The notes below the pieces were generated by a model. The model did no database searches and had not been told where the DNA came from. It saw only the letters and a list, made by a program, of their open reading frames with translations. From NCBI GenBank assembly GCA_027186245.1, contig CP114481.1, positions 20,925,501 through 20,989,500 of the forward strand: a stretch of DNA of 64,000 bases, read 5' to 3'. Source of the stretch: Coriaria nepalensis (lineage: Eukaryota > Streptophyta > Magnoliopsida > Cucurbitales > Coriariaceae). The position numbers and the translations under genes are program-made. Each line of letters starts with the position of its first letter. Within the stretch, counting starts at the first letter, position 1. Positions 63,511-64,000 of the stretch are shown here, one piece after another.

Positions 63511-63647
63511 CTACGAAAGAAATTCGGCCTTTCAACATGACTTTTGTGCATAACTTGCAATTGATCCCTTGAAGGCAACAATGCATTTGTTTAGCCTTAA
63601 AGTCATGTCACTGAGTCTCTTCTAGTCATTAAATCATTCTAAATTAA
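63511..63647 (+). repeat. Exemplar monomer Q (137 bp)
   Basis: The shortest monomer. It has AAATTCGGCCTTT in place of the EcoRI region, the core box at 63,539-63,558 and a tail GTCATGTCACTGAGTCTC. It is the counterpart of A. Confidence 0.85.
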
Positions 63648-63789
63648 CTCGAATGAATTCTATTTTCCCCCTTCAAACATGATTTTCTTACATAACTTGC
63701 TATTAATCTATTGAAGACAACAATGCATTATTTTAGCCATAAAAAGCATATCATTCAGTCTTTTGATTTTATTAAATTATTTGGAAGCA
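63648..63789 (+). repeat. Exemplar monomer R (142 bp)
   Basis: Starts CTCGAATGAATTCTATTTTC, has the divergent core box GATTTTCTTACATAACTTGC (63,681-63,700) and the R-specific GCCATAAAAAGCATATC. It is the counterpart of B. Together P, Q and R make exactly 421 bp here. Confidence 0.85.
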
Positions 63790-64000
63790 CTTCGAACCCA
63801 TTCTATTTTTGCATTTAAGACACGACTTTCATGCATAACTTGCAATTGATCCATTGAAGGCAACTATCAATTTTTTTAGCCTTAAAGTCATATTATTGCG
63901 TCTCCTTTAGTCGTTAAATTTTTCTAAATCAATTCGAATGAAATTCGGCCTTTAAACATGACTTTCGTGCATAACTTGCAGTTGATCTATTGAAGGCAGC

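Larger units (their letters stand above)
49181..64000. repeat. Satellite block III: P-Q-R trimer array, unit 421 bp, with six tetramers
   Basis: An anchor in Q (GCAGTTGATC or variant) occurs at 49,650, 50,071, 50,490 and so on to 63,978. There are 32 intervals: 26 of 419-422 bp and 6 of 564-565 bp. P has CGAACCCATTCTATTT and CACGACTTTCATGC. Q has GAAATTCGGCCTTT and CAGTTGATCTATTG. R has CGAATGAATTCTATTTTC, AATTAATCTATTG and GCCATAAAAAGCATATC. Only R keeps the EcoRI site. The left edge (49.2-49.5 kb) is the most degenerate part and the right end the most uniform. I see no gene or mobile element in the block. Confidence 0.97.
61946..64000. repeat. Tandem 842-bp dimer of trimers, about 2.4 copies
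   Basis: 61,946-62,787, 62,788-63,629 and 63,630-64,000 (cut by the window end) are successive copies with no difference that I found. Each holds two distinguishable trimers: one Q with GCAGTTGATCTATTG and one with GCAATTGATCCCTTG; one R with CCCCGTCCAACATG and one with CCCCCTTCAAAC. The unique TCAGTCTTTTGATTTTATT marks each copy. Confidence 0.92.

Noticed and set aside
1..64000. CRISPR array
   Set aside because: The repeats are contiguous monomers of 137-145 bp with no unique spacers and no cas genes.
1..64000. 5S rRNA gene cluster or other RNA gene array, suggested by the 420-430 bp period
   Set aside because: Each unit is fully accounted for by three related monomers, and I see no 120-bp stretch resembling 5S rRNA or tRNA-type promoter boxes.
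1..64000. CENP-B box in the core box region
   Set aside because: TTCGTGCATAACTTG shares only the TTCG start with the essential CENP-B bases (TTCG, a later A, then CGGG). The CGGG part is absent in all monomers checked.

Overview
The whole 64 kb window is tandem satellite DNA. I can support no protein-coding gene, RNA gene, transposon or bacterial-style operon anywhere in it. It is AT-rich (about one third GC by eye on sampled lines). Every repeat runs head to tail in one orientation, and I saw no interruption by unrelated sequence. This points to a eukaryotic heterochromatic array, centromeric, pericentromeric or subtelomeric. A plant is my low-confidence guess. I do not recognise the satellite family by name. 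All block and monomer names below are my own labels.

The basic monomer is about 137-145 bp, and monomers are organised as trimers (higher-order repeats, HORs). From 1 to about 49,180 the unit is about 429 bp, made of monomers A (142), B (142) and C (145). From about 49,181 to the end the unit is 421 bp, made of diverged monomers P (142), Q (137) and R (142). All six monomer types share a core box close to GACTTTCGTGCATAACTTGC. Their sequences pair off as A with Q, B with R and C with P, in the same cyclic order. I infer that the trimer existed before the two families separated.

Layout: block I (1-15,806) is a fairly uniform A-B-C array with 1,719-bp super-units near 2-6 kb. A short 260-bp unit near 15.8 kb marks the switch to block IIa (15,807-38,380), where a second subtype of B and C dominates and segments of 1,714, 2,572 and 9,429 bp periodicity are duplicated. 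Block IIb (38,381-44,577) mixes the subtypes and carries a lost monomer and a 68-bp microhomology deletion. Block IIc (44,578-49,180) returns to first-subtype units and holds an almost exact 430-bp tandem duplication. At 49,180 a B monomer joins an R monomer and block III begins. Block III contains 26 trimers of 421 bp and six tetramers of 564 bp between its first and last Q anchors. The extra monomer of each tetramer is a P/R chimera. Near-identical tandem copies of 1,407 bp (56,965-60,345) and 842 bp (61,946-64,000) show that homogenisation is most recent towards the right end.

Nothing here works as genes together. The information in the window is the recombination history of the array, plus candidate conserved boxes and dyads that could matter for chromatin or protein binding. 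All alignments were done by eye; percent identities were not computed.
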